From Stenotrophomonas_A sp036566925 (lineage in GTDB: Bacteria; Pseudomonadota; Gammaproteobacteria; Xanthomonadales; Xanthomonadaceae): DNA of 40,750 nt. The DNA lies in assembly GCA_036566925.1 (NCBI GenBank), contig DATCVI010000076.1:1-40750 (forward strand), given 5' to 3'. Below are positions 25,946 to 33,983 of the stretch, one piece after another (the stretch's first letter is position 1; the number at the start of each line of letters is the position of its first letter). The position numbers and the translations under genes were made by a program. The notes under the pieces were generated by a model, which did not search any database, was not told the origin of the DNA, and saw nothing but the letters and a program-made list of their open reading frames with translations.

Positions 25946-26353
25946 TCAACGGACGAACGCGATCCGCTCCATCCGCGCATTCTTCGCCGCGGCCAGTACC
26001 TTTGCGGTCATCTGGTACTCCGACGCCGGGTCGGCACTGATGCGGAGTTCCGGCACCGTTCCCTGCGACAACCGCACCGCATCGGCCAGGCGTTCCTGTA
26101 GCTGGCTAACTTGTAGCGATTCGCCGTCCCAGCTCAATTGATTGCCGGCATCCACGCGCAGCAGGATCGGCTCCGGCGGCGGCAGCGGTTTGGCGAGCGG
26201 CGGCACACTTTGCGGCAGGCCAACCGTGATGGGGCGGGCGACCATGGGCGCGGTAACGATGAAGATGATCAACAGCACGAGCATCACGTCCACCAAGGGG
26301 GTGACATTGATGTCGGCCAGCGGGGTGGAACGACCAGCGGCGGCAAAGGCCAT
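25946..26353 (-). CDS. exbD: ExbD/TolR-family biopolymer transport protein
   Basis: The 135-residue product has the standard ExbD layout. A short cytoplasmic N-terminus with PLADINVTPLVDVMLVLLII carries the conserved membrane Asp used for proton flow, one membrane helix (about residues 18-40) ends in the TAPM motif, and a periplasmic domain has ILLRVDAG and ELRISADP. ExbD works with ExbB and TonB to energise outer-membrane receptors. The ATG at 26353 was chosen because GGAG lies about nine bases upstream and the length then fits the family. No exbB or tonB gene is adjacent: the right-hand neighbour is divergent and the left-hand one is the fic remnant. It may be a spare ExbD served by an ExbB elsewhere. 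Confidence 0.9.
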   Translation of the reverse strand: MAFAAAGRSTPLADINVTPLVDVMLVLLIIFIVTAPMVARPITVGLPQSVPPLAKPLPPPEPILLRVDAGNQLSWDGESLQVSQLQERLADAVRLSQGTVPELRISADPASEYQMTAKVLAAAKNARMERIAFVR

Positions 26354-26492
26354 GCGTCTGCTCCGTGACGGGGCGGCGTGCCCCGGCTTCGACGCTACGC
26401 CGGTCCGAACGAATGCGGGAGCGGTAAGGCGGCGGTACATTCAGTTCTGATTTGGCCGCTGGCGCCCGGTTGACGGGTGAGGGAGGCCGTAC

Positions 26493-26521
26493 TTGCCGCG
26501 CCCGTCTGCCCGCCCTTACGA
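26493..26521 (+). promoter_or_regulatory. possible promoter of the 26581 gene
   Basis: TTGCCG (26493-26498), a 17-base spacer and TTACGA (26516-26521) lie 60 bases before the ATG at 26581. The match is moderate and the surrounding 227-base gap (26354-26580) shows no other clear signal except a GGGGC/GCCCC hairpin near 26375. Confidence 0.25.
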
Positions 26522-26580
26522 TCGCCGCGTCGGCGCCGGCTACTTTCGGCCACGCGCAACCGCTTCAAAGGAGTGAAGTG

Positions 26581-28026
26581 ATGACCCTGCAGGATCGCGA
26601 TCTTCCCGCGCAGTGGCTGACGCCCACGGTCAGCGAACCCGAGCCGATGCCGGACCGTATCCATGCCGCGGGGGTAGCCGCGTTGGGGTTGATCGCGGCC
26701 TGGCCCACCTGGCAGATCCTGCCCAGTGCACTCACCGCCGACAGACCCGAGATCACGATCTGGGTGCTGTTGCTCACAGCGCCGGTCACAGCACTCTCGA
26801 TATTGGCCATGCTGGCTTCGCTCGTTTTTCCCAAGCGCCTGCTTTGGCGCATCCTGGCAGGCTATGCGCTGTTGATGGGGGCAGCACTTGCGCTGTTTCC
26901 CAAGGTGTTCCTGGCCGCCGGGCTTTATCCGACACAGCTGCAGCGACCCGCTGCGAAAGTGGTGGCGATTGATGAGGCTGGGCAATCGCGGCAGCCAGCA
27001 GCTGCCGTGCCCGTGGCAAAGTCTAGTCCGCCCCGTCCGGTGCCGGCTGCGACGATCGCCAGCAGGTCTGATCCAACGACGCCCGCAGCAGCACCGACGC
27101 CTGCCGCCGCCACGCCAATCGCGACTGCCCCACTGGTGCCGTTCGAAGGCCAACGCGATCCCGGCGCCTGCCACGCGCTCGCCGCTGCACTGCCGGCCGA
27201 CACCCTCGTTTACGCCGCTGGCGCCTACGGCGGACGACCTCTGAATTACCAGATCGATCAGAAGAGCAACCATGAGGCCACCCGCATCGACGTGTCGGTG
27301 GATGAGCCCAATGCGCCAGTGGCGTTAATGCTGGGCGCTTATGAACCCACCGTCTGGAACATCGGCTGGAGCCCGCGCACCCGCATCGTGGCAGTGATGG
27401 TATCCGGCTATCACCACCAGGCGCTGGCGGGCCTGCCCGCGGCGGTACCGCGCATCGTCGGCAGCCATGATCAGGGCGGCCCGTGCCCGTCCTTCTATGT
27501 CAGCCAGGACACCTTGGCCACGCTCAACCCGATTGCCCAGCGCGCCTTCCAGCGCAAGCTCGCGCGGGCCTATCAGGCGCGCAACGGCGCAGTGTCTGTG
27601 GGCAGCGGCAGTGGCGCGGCCTTGGTCACCGATGCCAGCCAGGCCCCGGACCAATTCAAGCTGGCCAACCAGCCGCTGGCCGGCGAAGCTGGGTTGCGCG
27701 ATGCGATCGCCAAGGGCTGGTTGCGCGAGGCCACGCGCGCTGACCTGAGCGGGTGGGAAAGCGCGGTCAGGGCCAGCGCGGGCGATGAACTGCCGCCGCT
27801 CAGTGGCAGCGATCCTTCCATTGCCAGCGCCCAAGGCGCACCGTGGCACACCTATGTGGTGATCCAGCCGATGCAGATCCCCGCAGGCTTGTATGGCGCC
27901 CACTCGGCGACGTTCATCGTGCCGCGCGGCGTGCAACGGCCCAGCGGCGAGCTGGGGCATTCGCGGATACTGGATTTCAATACCCTCAGCTGCGCGGGCG
28001 CGGCCTGTGGGATGTCGATGAACTAG
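26581..28026 (+). CDS. membrane-anchored protein with C-terminal domain of unknown function
   Basis: The 481-residue product has three membrane helices (about 27-42, 58-83, 88-113), a Pro/Ala/Thr-rich linker (about 120-187) that probably crosses the periplasm, and a C-terminal domain (about 195-481). That domain contains the conserved-looking stretches ATRIDVSVDEPNAPVALML, GAYEPTVWNIGW and AVMVSGYHHQALAGLP. I recall this domain as a recurring uncharacterised one in Proteobacteria, but I cannot name it. The ATG at 26581 follows AAAGGAGTGA, a strong ribosome site; the frame upstream of it is low-complexity. The C-terminus ends in a Cys pair (CAGAACG), possibly disulfide-bonded. It is divergent from exbD, but no shared role is supported. 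Confidence 0.75.
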   Translation: MTLQDRDLPAQWLTPTVSEPEPMPDRIHAAGVAALGLIAAWPTWQILPSALTADRPEITIWVLLLTAPVTALSILAMLASLVFPKRLLWRILAGYALLMGAALALFPKVFLAAGLYPTQLQRPAAKVVAIDEAGQSRQPAAAVPVAKSSPPRPVPAATIASRSDPTTPAAAPTPAAATPIATAPLVPFEGQRDPGACHALAAALPADTLVYAAGAYGGRPLNYQIDQKSNHEATRIDVSVDEPNAPVALMLGAYEPTVWNIGWSPRTRIVAVMVSGYHHQALAGLPAAVPRIVGSHDQGGPCPSFYVSQDTLATLNPIAQRAFQRKLARAYQARNGAVSVGSGSGAALVTDASQAPDQFKLANQPLAGEAGLRDAIAKGWLREATRADLSGWESAVRASAGDELPPLSGSDPSIASAQGAPWHTYVVIQPMQIPAGLYGAHSATFIVPRGVQRPSGELGHSRILDFNTLSCAGAACGMSMN

Positions 28027-28095
28027 ATAGCCTCGCAGCGCCTGGCTCGCGAACAACTCGCCGCTGGCAAGCAATCGAGGCAAGGGAGATACGCC

Positions 28096-29154
28096 GTGGC
28101 TTTTCGTATACGAACGTTGCTGCTCGGGATGGGGGCGTGGCTCTTGGCTGGTGTCGCCGCAGCCGCCCCGAAGCCGCCGCCGGTGACACCGGGCGAGCGC
28201 GAGGCGGTGATCGCGCAACTCGGCACCCGGCTGGCACAGGAATACATCGCACCGGCAATGGTTGAACCGATGTTACTGGCGCTGCGTGAGCACGACCGCC
28301 GGGGCGACTACGCCAGCCTGCGCGAAGGCCAGGCATTTGCCGACCGCCTGACCGCCGACCTGCGCGAGGTCGGCCACGACAAGCACCTGTGGATCGGTTA
28401 CCGCCCAGATGGCGCGCGCGACGAGCCCGCCGACGGCCCTTCGCCGGCCGAGTTGGCACAGTGGCGTCCCGCCATCGCCCGCGACAACTTCGCTTTCGAC
28501 CGGGTGGAACGCCTGCCCGGCAATATCGGCTACGTGAAATTCAGGATCTTCGCCTACCCCTACCTGGCGCAGGACACCGCCGGCGCGGCGATGAGCTTCG
28601 TTGCGCATACCGACGCGCTGATCATCGATCTGCGCGAGAACATGGGAGGTGACCCCGAAATGGTGGCGTTCCTGGCCAGCTATCTGTTTGACCGGCCGGT
28701 GCAGCTCAACGACATCCGCTACCGCCGCGACAATCGCGTGCGTCAGTACTGGACGTTGCCGCACGTGCCGGGCGCGCGCTACGGCGGCACCAAGCCGGTG
28801 TTCGTGCTGACTTCGACGGCGACGTTTTCCGCCGCGGAGGACTTCGCCTATGCCTTGCAGACACGCGAACGCGCCACGGTCGTTGGCGAATCTACCGGCG
28901 GTGGAGCGCGGCCGGCACGCGAGTTCCGGATCGGCACTCGCTTTACTGCGTCGATCCCCTATGCGGAGTCGGTCAGCCCGGTCACTGGCAAGAACTGGGA
29001 AGGCGAGGGGGTCCGGCCGGATGTTGCGGCTGCGCCGACCGAAGCAATGGCGAGTGCGTATCGCCTGGCGCTGTCCGAGCTGATCCGGCGCCATACCGAA
29101 CCGGCGCAGGTAGCGGAATGGCGGCAGTTGCTGCAGGCGCCGCCGCCGAAATAG
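28096..29154 (+). CDS. secreted S41-family (IRBP/C-terminal processing-like) peptidase
   Basis: The 352-residue product has a signal peptide (about 1-24), an N-terminal helical domain (VTPGEREAVIAQLGTRLAQ) and an S41 catalytic core. Recognisable S41/IRBP-like blocks are DKHLWIGYRP at 95-104, NIGYVKFRIFAY at 143-154, ALIIDLRENMGGDPEM, and VLTSTATFSAAEDFAYAL, in which Ser245 is the likely nucleophile. The TGGGARPAREFRIG segment follows. Proteins of this subgroup are poorly characterised exported peptidases without a PDZ domain. The GTG at 28096 is used because GGGAG lies upstream and the signal peptide begins there. It lies 69 bases after the previous gene, with the intervening bases showing nothing notable, and is convergent with the histidine kinase. 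Confidence 0.82.
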   Translation: MAFRIRTLLLGMGAWLLAGVAAAAPKPPPVTPGEREAVIAQLGTRLAQEYIAPAMVEPMLLALREHDRRGDYASLREGQAFADRLTADLREVGHDKHLWIGYRPDGARDEPADGPSPAELAQWRPAIARDNFAFDRVERLPGNIGYVKFRIFAYPYLAQDTAGAAMSFVAHTDALIIDLRENMGGDPEMVAFLASYLFDRPVQLNDIRYRRDNRVRQYWTLPHVPGARYGGTKPVFVLTSTATFSAAEDFAYALQTRERATVVGESTGGGARPAREFRIGTRFTASIPYAESVSPVTGKNWEGEGVRPDVAAAPTEAMASAYRLALSELIRRHTEPAQVAEWRQLLQAPPPK

Positions 29155-29169
29155 GCCGCGGCCGCTCAC

Positions 29170-30414
29170 TCAACGCCGCACGATCCCGTCCAGCGCCGGC
29201 TCGCGCTTGATCCGCGCCTGGCAGCTCATCCGGTAGGTGAAAACCGTGCCTTCCGCCGCGTTTGACCGCACCGACAACACGCCGCCGTGGGCCTTGGCAA
29301 TTTCCGAGGCGATGTAGAGTCCCAACCCCAGGCCCGGACGCGGCTCGTCGCCGATGGCACGGGTGAAGGGATTGAACAGTTTGTCCAGGCGATCTGCGGG
29401 GATCACCCCGCCATTGCGCACGACCAGTTCGAAGCTGTCTGCATCGCCACGCACGCTGAGCCGCACCGGCACCTGGCGGGTGCCGTGCTCGGCGGCATTG
29501 CCGAGCAGGTTGGCCAGCAGCTGCGCCATGCGCTTGCGGTCGCAGACAACCGCGGTTTCGATCGCCATGTCTACTTCGATATCGTTCCGGCCGCTGCTGG
29601 CGCGCACTTCGTGCACGACCTGCATGAGCTCTTCGGCCAGTGATTCGTCGGCATGCAGCGCCACCGGAATGCCGCCGCCGAGGCGGCCACGCGCGAAATC
29701 CAGCACGTCGTGCACCAGGTTGTCGATGCGCGCCAGGCTCTTGCTCATGTGGCCAAGCAGGCGTCGGCCGCGCGCCGAGGTCACTTCCATGTCCAGCAGC
29801 TCGGTGCCCAGGCGGATCGCCTGCAGCGGGCTGCGGATGTCATGGCCAAGCACGGCGATGAACTGGTCGCGCAACTCGGCGGTGTCGTGGGCGTCGCTCA
29901 GATCCAGCGCGGACTGGTTGAGCCGTTCCTCGTTGGCCAGGTAGTTGCCGATCAACTCGGCGAACAGTTCCATGGTGCGCAGGATGTGGGTCTCGTCGAA
30001 CTTGGCTGGCGCCGAGTCGATCGCGCACAAGGTGCCGAAGAAGCTGCCGTCGGGCCGGTAGATCGGCACCGAGACGTAGCTTTCCAGGCCGTAGATGCGG
30101 GGGGTGTGGTGGCGCGAGTACAGCGGGTGCTGGCTGGCGTGTCCGAAGATCACCGGCGTGCGCGATTGCCGGATGTCGTTGCAGATGGTCGATTCCAACG
30201 CCAGTTGCCCGCCGGCGGCCAGGCCGAAGCCGAGGTCGTCATAGGTCGCGCACGCGGTCCAGGTCGATTCGGTGACGCGCGCGACGGCGGTAAAGCGTAG
30301 CCCGGTGATGTGCGCCACGGTCTCCAGGATGCGTGGAACCGCAGCGATGCGGCCGATCGAGGCGATGTCCTCGAGAACGGCTTGGTCCAGAGACGCCTGC
30401 ATCGTTTCGCTCAT
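29170..30414 (-). CDS. soluble GAF-domain sensor histidine kinase
   Basis: The 414-residue product has an N-terminal GAF domain (about 20-165, with GLESYVSVPIYRPDGSFFGT), a HisKA dimerisation helix with His191 in LGHDIRSPLQAI, and a HATPase_c domain with the N-box around Asn306 (LLANLLGNAAEHG) and the G-box GLGLGLYIASEIAK at 361-374. There is no membrane helix or receiver domain, so it senses a cytoplasmic signal through the GAF domain and needs a separate response regulator, none of which is encoded nearby. The ATG at 30414 was chosen because the upstream frame is Arg/Pro-rich. GGAGGG lies a little far upstream (13 bases). The 154-base region 30415-30568 before the next gene shows no clear element. 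Confidence 0.88.
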   Translation of the reverse strand: MSETMQASLDQAVLEDIASIGRIAAVPRILETVAHITGLRFTAVARVTESTWTACATYDDLGFGLAAGGQLALESTICNDIRQSRTPVIFGHASQHPLYSRHHTPRIYGLESYVSVPIYRPDGSFFGTLCAIDSAPAKFDETHILRTMELFAELIGNYLANEERLNQSALDLSDAHDTAELRDQFIAVLGHDIRSPLQAIRLGTELLDMEVTSARGRRLLGHMSKSLARIDNLVHDVLDFARGRLGGGIPVALHADESLAEELMQVVHEVRASSGRNDIEVDMAIETAVVCDRKRMAQLLANLLGNAAEHGTRQVPVRLSVRGDADSFELVVRNGGVIPADRLDKLFNPFTRAIGDEPRPGLGLGLYIASEIAKAHGGVLSVRSNAAEGTVFTYRMSCQARIKREPALDGIVRR

Positions 30415-30568
30415 TGCGTTGGTTCGACCCTCCGCGGGCTGCTTCGACGCAGATCGCCGAGGGGGGCATCCTAGCACCCGCGGCGCACGTCGCCTCGTGG
30501 CCGGCTTGGCGGCTCGGGTGCTGAACCTGAAGCGGCAGGCTATCCGGCCCGATCGTCCGCGGCTTGGT

Positions 30569-31531
30569 CTAGGGCCTGGCGATGGCGCCCGGATCGATCC
30601 CGGCCAGCTTGGCCGCGTACAGCGCCGCGCCATAGTGCGGCTCGAAGCGCGGCGAGCGCAGTTCGAAGCGCGCGTGGAATGCCTTCAGCGCCTGGTGGAA
30701 GGGCGACAGCAGCCGTTCCCCGGCGGCGAAGGCGCCGCCAGAATAGGACAGGGGTACGATTTCCTCGGTGCCGAAGCCGAGATTGCGGCGGATGGCATCG
30801 GCAATTTCCGCCAGCGCTTGCCCGGCACGCACGAAGATGTCGCGCGCCGCCGGGTCACCGGCCTCAGCCGCGCGCGCAACGACGACCGACAACTGCGCCA
30901 CTTCGCCGCGGCTGCGAGCCTGCTGGCCATAGATGCGCGCACACACGTCCAGGTCCAGTTCGACCTCCAGCGCCTCGTTGATCAGCGCATGCAGCGGCCC
31001 CTTCGGCTGGCGGCCATCGCTCATGCGCGAATAGGCATTCAAGCCTTGCGCCGCGATCCAGTACGCCGAGCCTTCGTCGGAAAACGTCTCGCCCCAGCCG
31101 CCGGCGCGGGCACCCCGGCCCTGGCGCTGGCCGTAGCCGATCGAACCGGTGCCAGCGACAATGTTGATGCCGTCGGCGCAACCCAGCGAGCCGGCCCAAC
31201 CGCACACCATGTCGTTGTCGCAGGCGTAGCGGTCATGACCGAGGATCGCCGCCGGCATCGCTTCGATCAGCGGCGTCACCGCGCTGTCCTCGCCATGCGC
31301 GGGGATGCCGAAGAAGGCGAAGCCCAGCGCCGAAGCATCCGCGCCCACTTCGCCAAGCACCTGTGCCACGCCGCGCGCGAGCACTTCGCGCACGCCATCC
31401 AGACCCACTTGCGGATGGTAGGTGGTGCCCAGTTGCGCCTGCGCACGCACGCGGCCTTCGCTGTCGATCAACGCAAAGCGCGTCTTGGTGCCGCCGCCAT
31501 CCACGCCCAGGTAGTAGCGCGCGCTGCTCAT
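30569..31531 (-). CDS. BadF/BadG-family sugar kinase, probable amino-sugar kinase
   Basis: The 320-residue product is an ASKHA-fold kinase of the BadF/BadG/BcrA/BcrD family, whose sugar-acting members include N-acetylglucosamine and N-acetylgalactosamine kinases. The phosphate-1 loop LGVDGGGTKTRF lies at 8-19, and phosphate-2 and adenosine motifs are in INIVAGTGSIGYG and LSYSGGAFAAGE. It lacks the CxCG zinc motif of ROK kinases. It is last in a five-gene minus-strand operon and overlaps the AgaS-type gene by ATGA. GalNAc kinases (AgaK) of this family occur in Shewanella-type aga clusters, so phosphorylation of GalNAc or galactosamine at C6 is the most likely reaction. Confidence 0.85.
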   Translation of the reverse strand: MSSARYYLGVDGGGTKTRFALIDSEGRVRAQAQLGTTYHPQVGLDGVREVLARGVAQVLGEVGADASALGFAFFGIPAHGEDSAVTPLIEAMPAAILGHDRYACDNDMVCGWAGSLGCADGINIVAGTGSIGYGQRQGRGARAGGWGETFSDEGSAYWIAAQGLNAYSRMSDGRQPKGPLHALINEALEVELDLDVCARIYGQQARSRGEVAQLSVVVARAAEAGDPAARDIFVRAGQALAEIADAIRRNLGFGTEEIVPLSYSGGAFAAGERLLSPFHQALKAFHARFELRSPRFEPHYGAALYAAKLAGIDPGAIARP

Positions 31532-32688
31532 GAGGCCAGGGTGTGGATGCGCACGCCCTGCACCACGCGATTCACGGTGCCGGCCTTGTTCGGGTTGTCC
31601 GGCGTGATGGCGTGGGCGAGCGAGGCGTGGAAGGCGAAGATCTGCGCGATCGCGGCATAGGGAAACAGCAGGTCGACATCGGTGGCGTCGGTCATGCCCG
31701 GTACCGCCAGCACGTAAGCAGTGGCGGCGGCTTGTGGCTGCGCGGTGATCTCGACGATTCGCGCGGCCACGCCATCGCGGCGCAGTTCGTCGATCAGGTC
31801 GCGGTCGTACTGGCGGGTCAGCGGATCATTGGAGACGAATACCAGCACTGCGGTCTGTGGGGTGACGAAGGTCTTGGGGCCGTGTCGAAAACCCAGCGGG
31901 CTATCGAAGCAGGTCGCCACCGCGCCGTTGGTGAGCTCGCCAAGCTTGAGCGTGGCTTCGCGTGCCAGGCCCTGCAGCAGGCCGCTGCCGAGATAGACCA
32001 CACGCTCGCAACCGCTCGCCGCCAGGGTCCGCAGCGCCGGCAGATGCTCGGCGATGACCGCTTCGGTGGCCGCCGCCAACGGGCCGACCCGCGCATCCAG
32101 CGCGCCGGCCGGGCTCAAGGCCTGCAACGTAGCGAACAGCATGCAGGTGAAGCTCGAGGTCATGGCGAAACTCTCGTCATGCGTTTCTTCCGGCAACAGT
32201 ACCGTCAGCGCGTGACGTGCGCCGGTGCGGTTGAGCGCACCGGCGGCATTGCAGGTCACCACCAGGTGGCGCACATTGCGCACGCGCGCTTCGGCCAGTT
32301 CGACCGCGGCCAGGCTTTCCGGGCTGTTGCCCGAGCGGCCGAACGACACCAGCAGCAACGGCTGGTCCGCATCCAGATACAGCTGCGGGCTGCTGACCAG
32401 GTCGGTGGTGGCCACCGCATCCACGCGCGCGGCGAGTTGGCGATCCAGCAGCGGGGCCAGGCATTGGCCGATGTAGGCCGAGGTGCCGGCACCGGTCAGG
32501 ATCACGCGGGCACGCGGATCGTGGATCAGTGGTGCCACGAACTCGGCGACCTGCGCATGCATCCCGGCCACCAGCGCGTGGGTGCGCTGGAGCATGCGCG
32601 GCTGCTGCGCGATCTCGCGCGCGGTGCACAGGGCGCCGGCGGCGACGAGGTCGGGTTCGGAAAGGCCGAGGTAGTTACTGCTGTTCAT
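31528..32688 (-). CDS. agaS: AgaS-type SIS-domain isomerase/deaminase
   Basis: The 386-residue product has two SIS (sugar isomerase) domains. The first shows ILTGAGTSAYIGQ and LLVSFGRSGNSPES; the second shows VVYLGSGLLQGLAREATLK and the ELTNGAVATCFDSPLGFRHG block typical of GlmS-like and AgaS proteins. AgaS converts galactosamine 6-phosphate to tagatose 6-phosphate and ammonia in the cytoplasm. The start at 32688 overlaps the end of the GatZ-like gene by 14 bases. The longer open frame upstream was rejected because it runs antisense-like through that gene. The pairing with a GatZ-like protein and a BadF kinase supports the AgaS role over a glucosamine-specific one. Confidence 0.85.
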   Translation of the reverse strand: MNSSNYLGLSEPDLVAAGALCTAREIAQQPRMLQRTHALVAGMHAQVAEFVAPLIHDPRARVILTGAGTSAYIGQCLAPLLDRQLAARVDAVATTDLVSSPQLYLDADQPLLLVSFGRSGNSPESLAAVELAEARVRNVRHLVVTCNAAGALNRTGARHALTVLLPEETHDESFAMTSSFTCMLFATLQALSPAGALDARVGPLAAATEAVIAEHLPALRTLAASGCERVVYLGSGLLQGLAREATLKLGELTNGAVATCFDSPLGFRHGPKTFVTPQTAVLVFVSNDPLTRQYDRDLIDELRRDGVAARIVEITAQPQAAATAYVLAVPGMTDATDVDLLFPYAAIAQIFAFHASLAHAITPDNPNKAGTVNRVVQGVRIHTLAS

Positions 32689-33973
32689 GGAGCTCGCTTG
32701 CGTGGGTCGCGTGGTGGTAGTCGTCGAGGACCGCATTGAGGTGGGCCATGGCCAGTGACGCCGGATCGGCGTCGCAGCGGCCATTGCGCAAGGCGTGCAA
32801 TGCGTGGGGGAGATATTGGCCAACCAATGGCAGCGGCGGCGGATCGGTGCGCAGGTTGGCGAACAACTGTTCGCGTGCCTGCTCGATGGCCGGGTCGGGC
32901 CAGTAGTAGCGGATGCGGTCGCTGAGGCTGTACTGCAGGTCGGTATGCAAGCCGCGGGCGTCGCCGTGGTAGTACTTGCGCCAATGCTGTGGCTGCGCCT
33001 GCATGCGTTCGAGCACGACCTCGCGCAGGCGCGCGCGGCGTTCGGGCGCGATCCATTCGGCCTCGATCGCGTCCAGCGCCCACAGCGCTTCGCGCAAGGC
33101 GAAGGTCAGCCCAGGGCCGACCTTGAGGATGGCGAAGTGATCGCGCACCAGCGCGGCGAGGGCATCGCGAGTCTGGTAGTCGGTGGAGTGGGCTTCGAAG
33201 ACCAGGCCGGGCACGGTGGTGATCGCCTGGCTCAACGCCTGGGCCTTGGCCGGGTCGTAGTCGATGACATCGTGGTGGTCGAATTCCACGCCCGGCTGCA
33301 CCACCGAGGCGATCACCCGCTGCCACGCCGGGGCGAGGCCGGCGGCCTCGAAGGCAACGCGGTGGGCCTGGATGGTCGCAAGTGCGGCCTGCGGCGTGGT
33401 CACGGCCAGGCCTTCGATGGATTCGTGCGCGCCACCGGGCACCGGCACTTCGGTGCCGATCACATACACCGGGGCTTCGCCACCGGCCTTGGCCCAGGCG
33501 GCTTCGGCGGCGCCGCACAGGCGCACGGCGCGGCGCACGATTTCCGCTTCCGGCAGTGGTTCGGGGTCGCCGGCGCAGGCCATCGAGCAGTCGAGGTGGA
33601 TCTTGCGGAAGCCGGCGGCGACGTAAGCGGCGACCATGACTTCGGCCTTGTCCATCGCTGCGTCGGCCGACAGCGCGGTCCAGGGGTTGGGGCCAAGGTG
33701 GTCGCCACCCAGGGCGATCCGCGTCGGGTCGACACCGACGCGCTTGGCGATGCCGTGGACGAAGGCGACGAAGTCGACCGGCGTCATCCCGGTATAGCCG
33801 CCGTCCTGGTTGACCTGGTTGCAGGTGGCTTCGAACAGCACCGGCGCCACGTCGTGGGCCAGGGCGTGGCGCAGGCTGGCTTCGATCACCAGCGGATGCG
33901 CCGAGCAGATCGAGGTCACGCCCAGGGGCTGGCCCTGGCGGTGGCGTGCGACGAGATCCAGGAGTGCGTGCAT
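32675..33973 (-). CDS. GatZ/KbaZ-family protein (tagatose-bisphosphate aldolase non-catalytic subunit type)
   Basis: The 432-residue product matches GatZ/KbaZ/AgaZ throughout. It has PLGVTSICSAHPLVIEASL near 16-34, LFEATCNQVNQDGGYTGMTP, IALGGDHLGPNPW, FRKIHLDCSMACAGD, YVIGTEVPVPGGA and EAHSTDYQT. In enterobacteria this protein stabilises the catalytic aldolase GatY/KbaY. I recall a homologue acting alone as a tagatose 6-phosphate 4-epimerase in an Agrobacterium galactitol pathway. No GatY/KbaY gene is in this window, so the epimerase role is attractive. It would make fructose 6-phosphate directly. The start at 33973 lies 10 bases after the permease stop. The family is secure; the reaction is inference. 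Confidence 0.88.
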   Translation of the reverse strand: MHALLDLVARHRQGQPLGVTSICSAHPLVIEASLRHALAHDVAPVLFEATCNQVNQDGGYTGMTPVDFVAFVHGIAKRVGVDPTRIALGGDHLGPNPWTALSADAAMDKAEVMVAAYVAAGFRKIHLDCSMACAGDPEPLPEAEIVRRAVRLCGAAEAAWAKAGGEAPVYVIGTEVPVPGGAHESIEGLAVTTPQAALATIQAHRVAFEAAGLAPAWQRVIASVVQPGVEFDHHDVIDYDPAKAQALSQAITTVPGLVFEAHSTDYQTRDALAALVRDHFAILKVGPGLTFALREALWALDAIEAEWIAPERRARLREVVLERMQAQPQHWRKYYHGDARGLHTDLQYSLSDRIRYYWPDPAIEQAREQLFANLRTDPPPLPLVGQYLPHALHALRNGRCDADPASLAMAHLNAVLDDYHHATHASELHEQQ

Positions 33974-33983
33974 GGAAATTCCG

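Noticed and set aside
25917..26141. Continuation of the Fic-like frame to 26141.
   Set aside because: Beyond the hairpin the sequence is the antisense of exbD and shows no Fic C-terminal homology.
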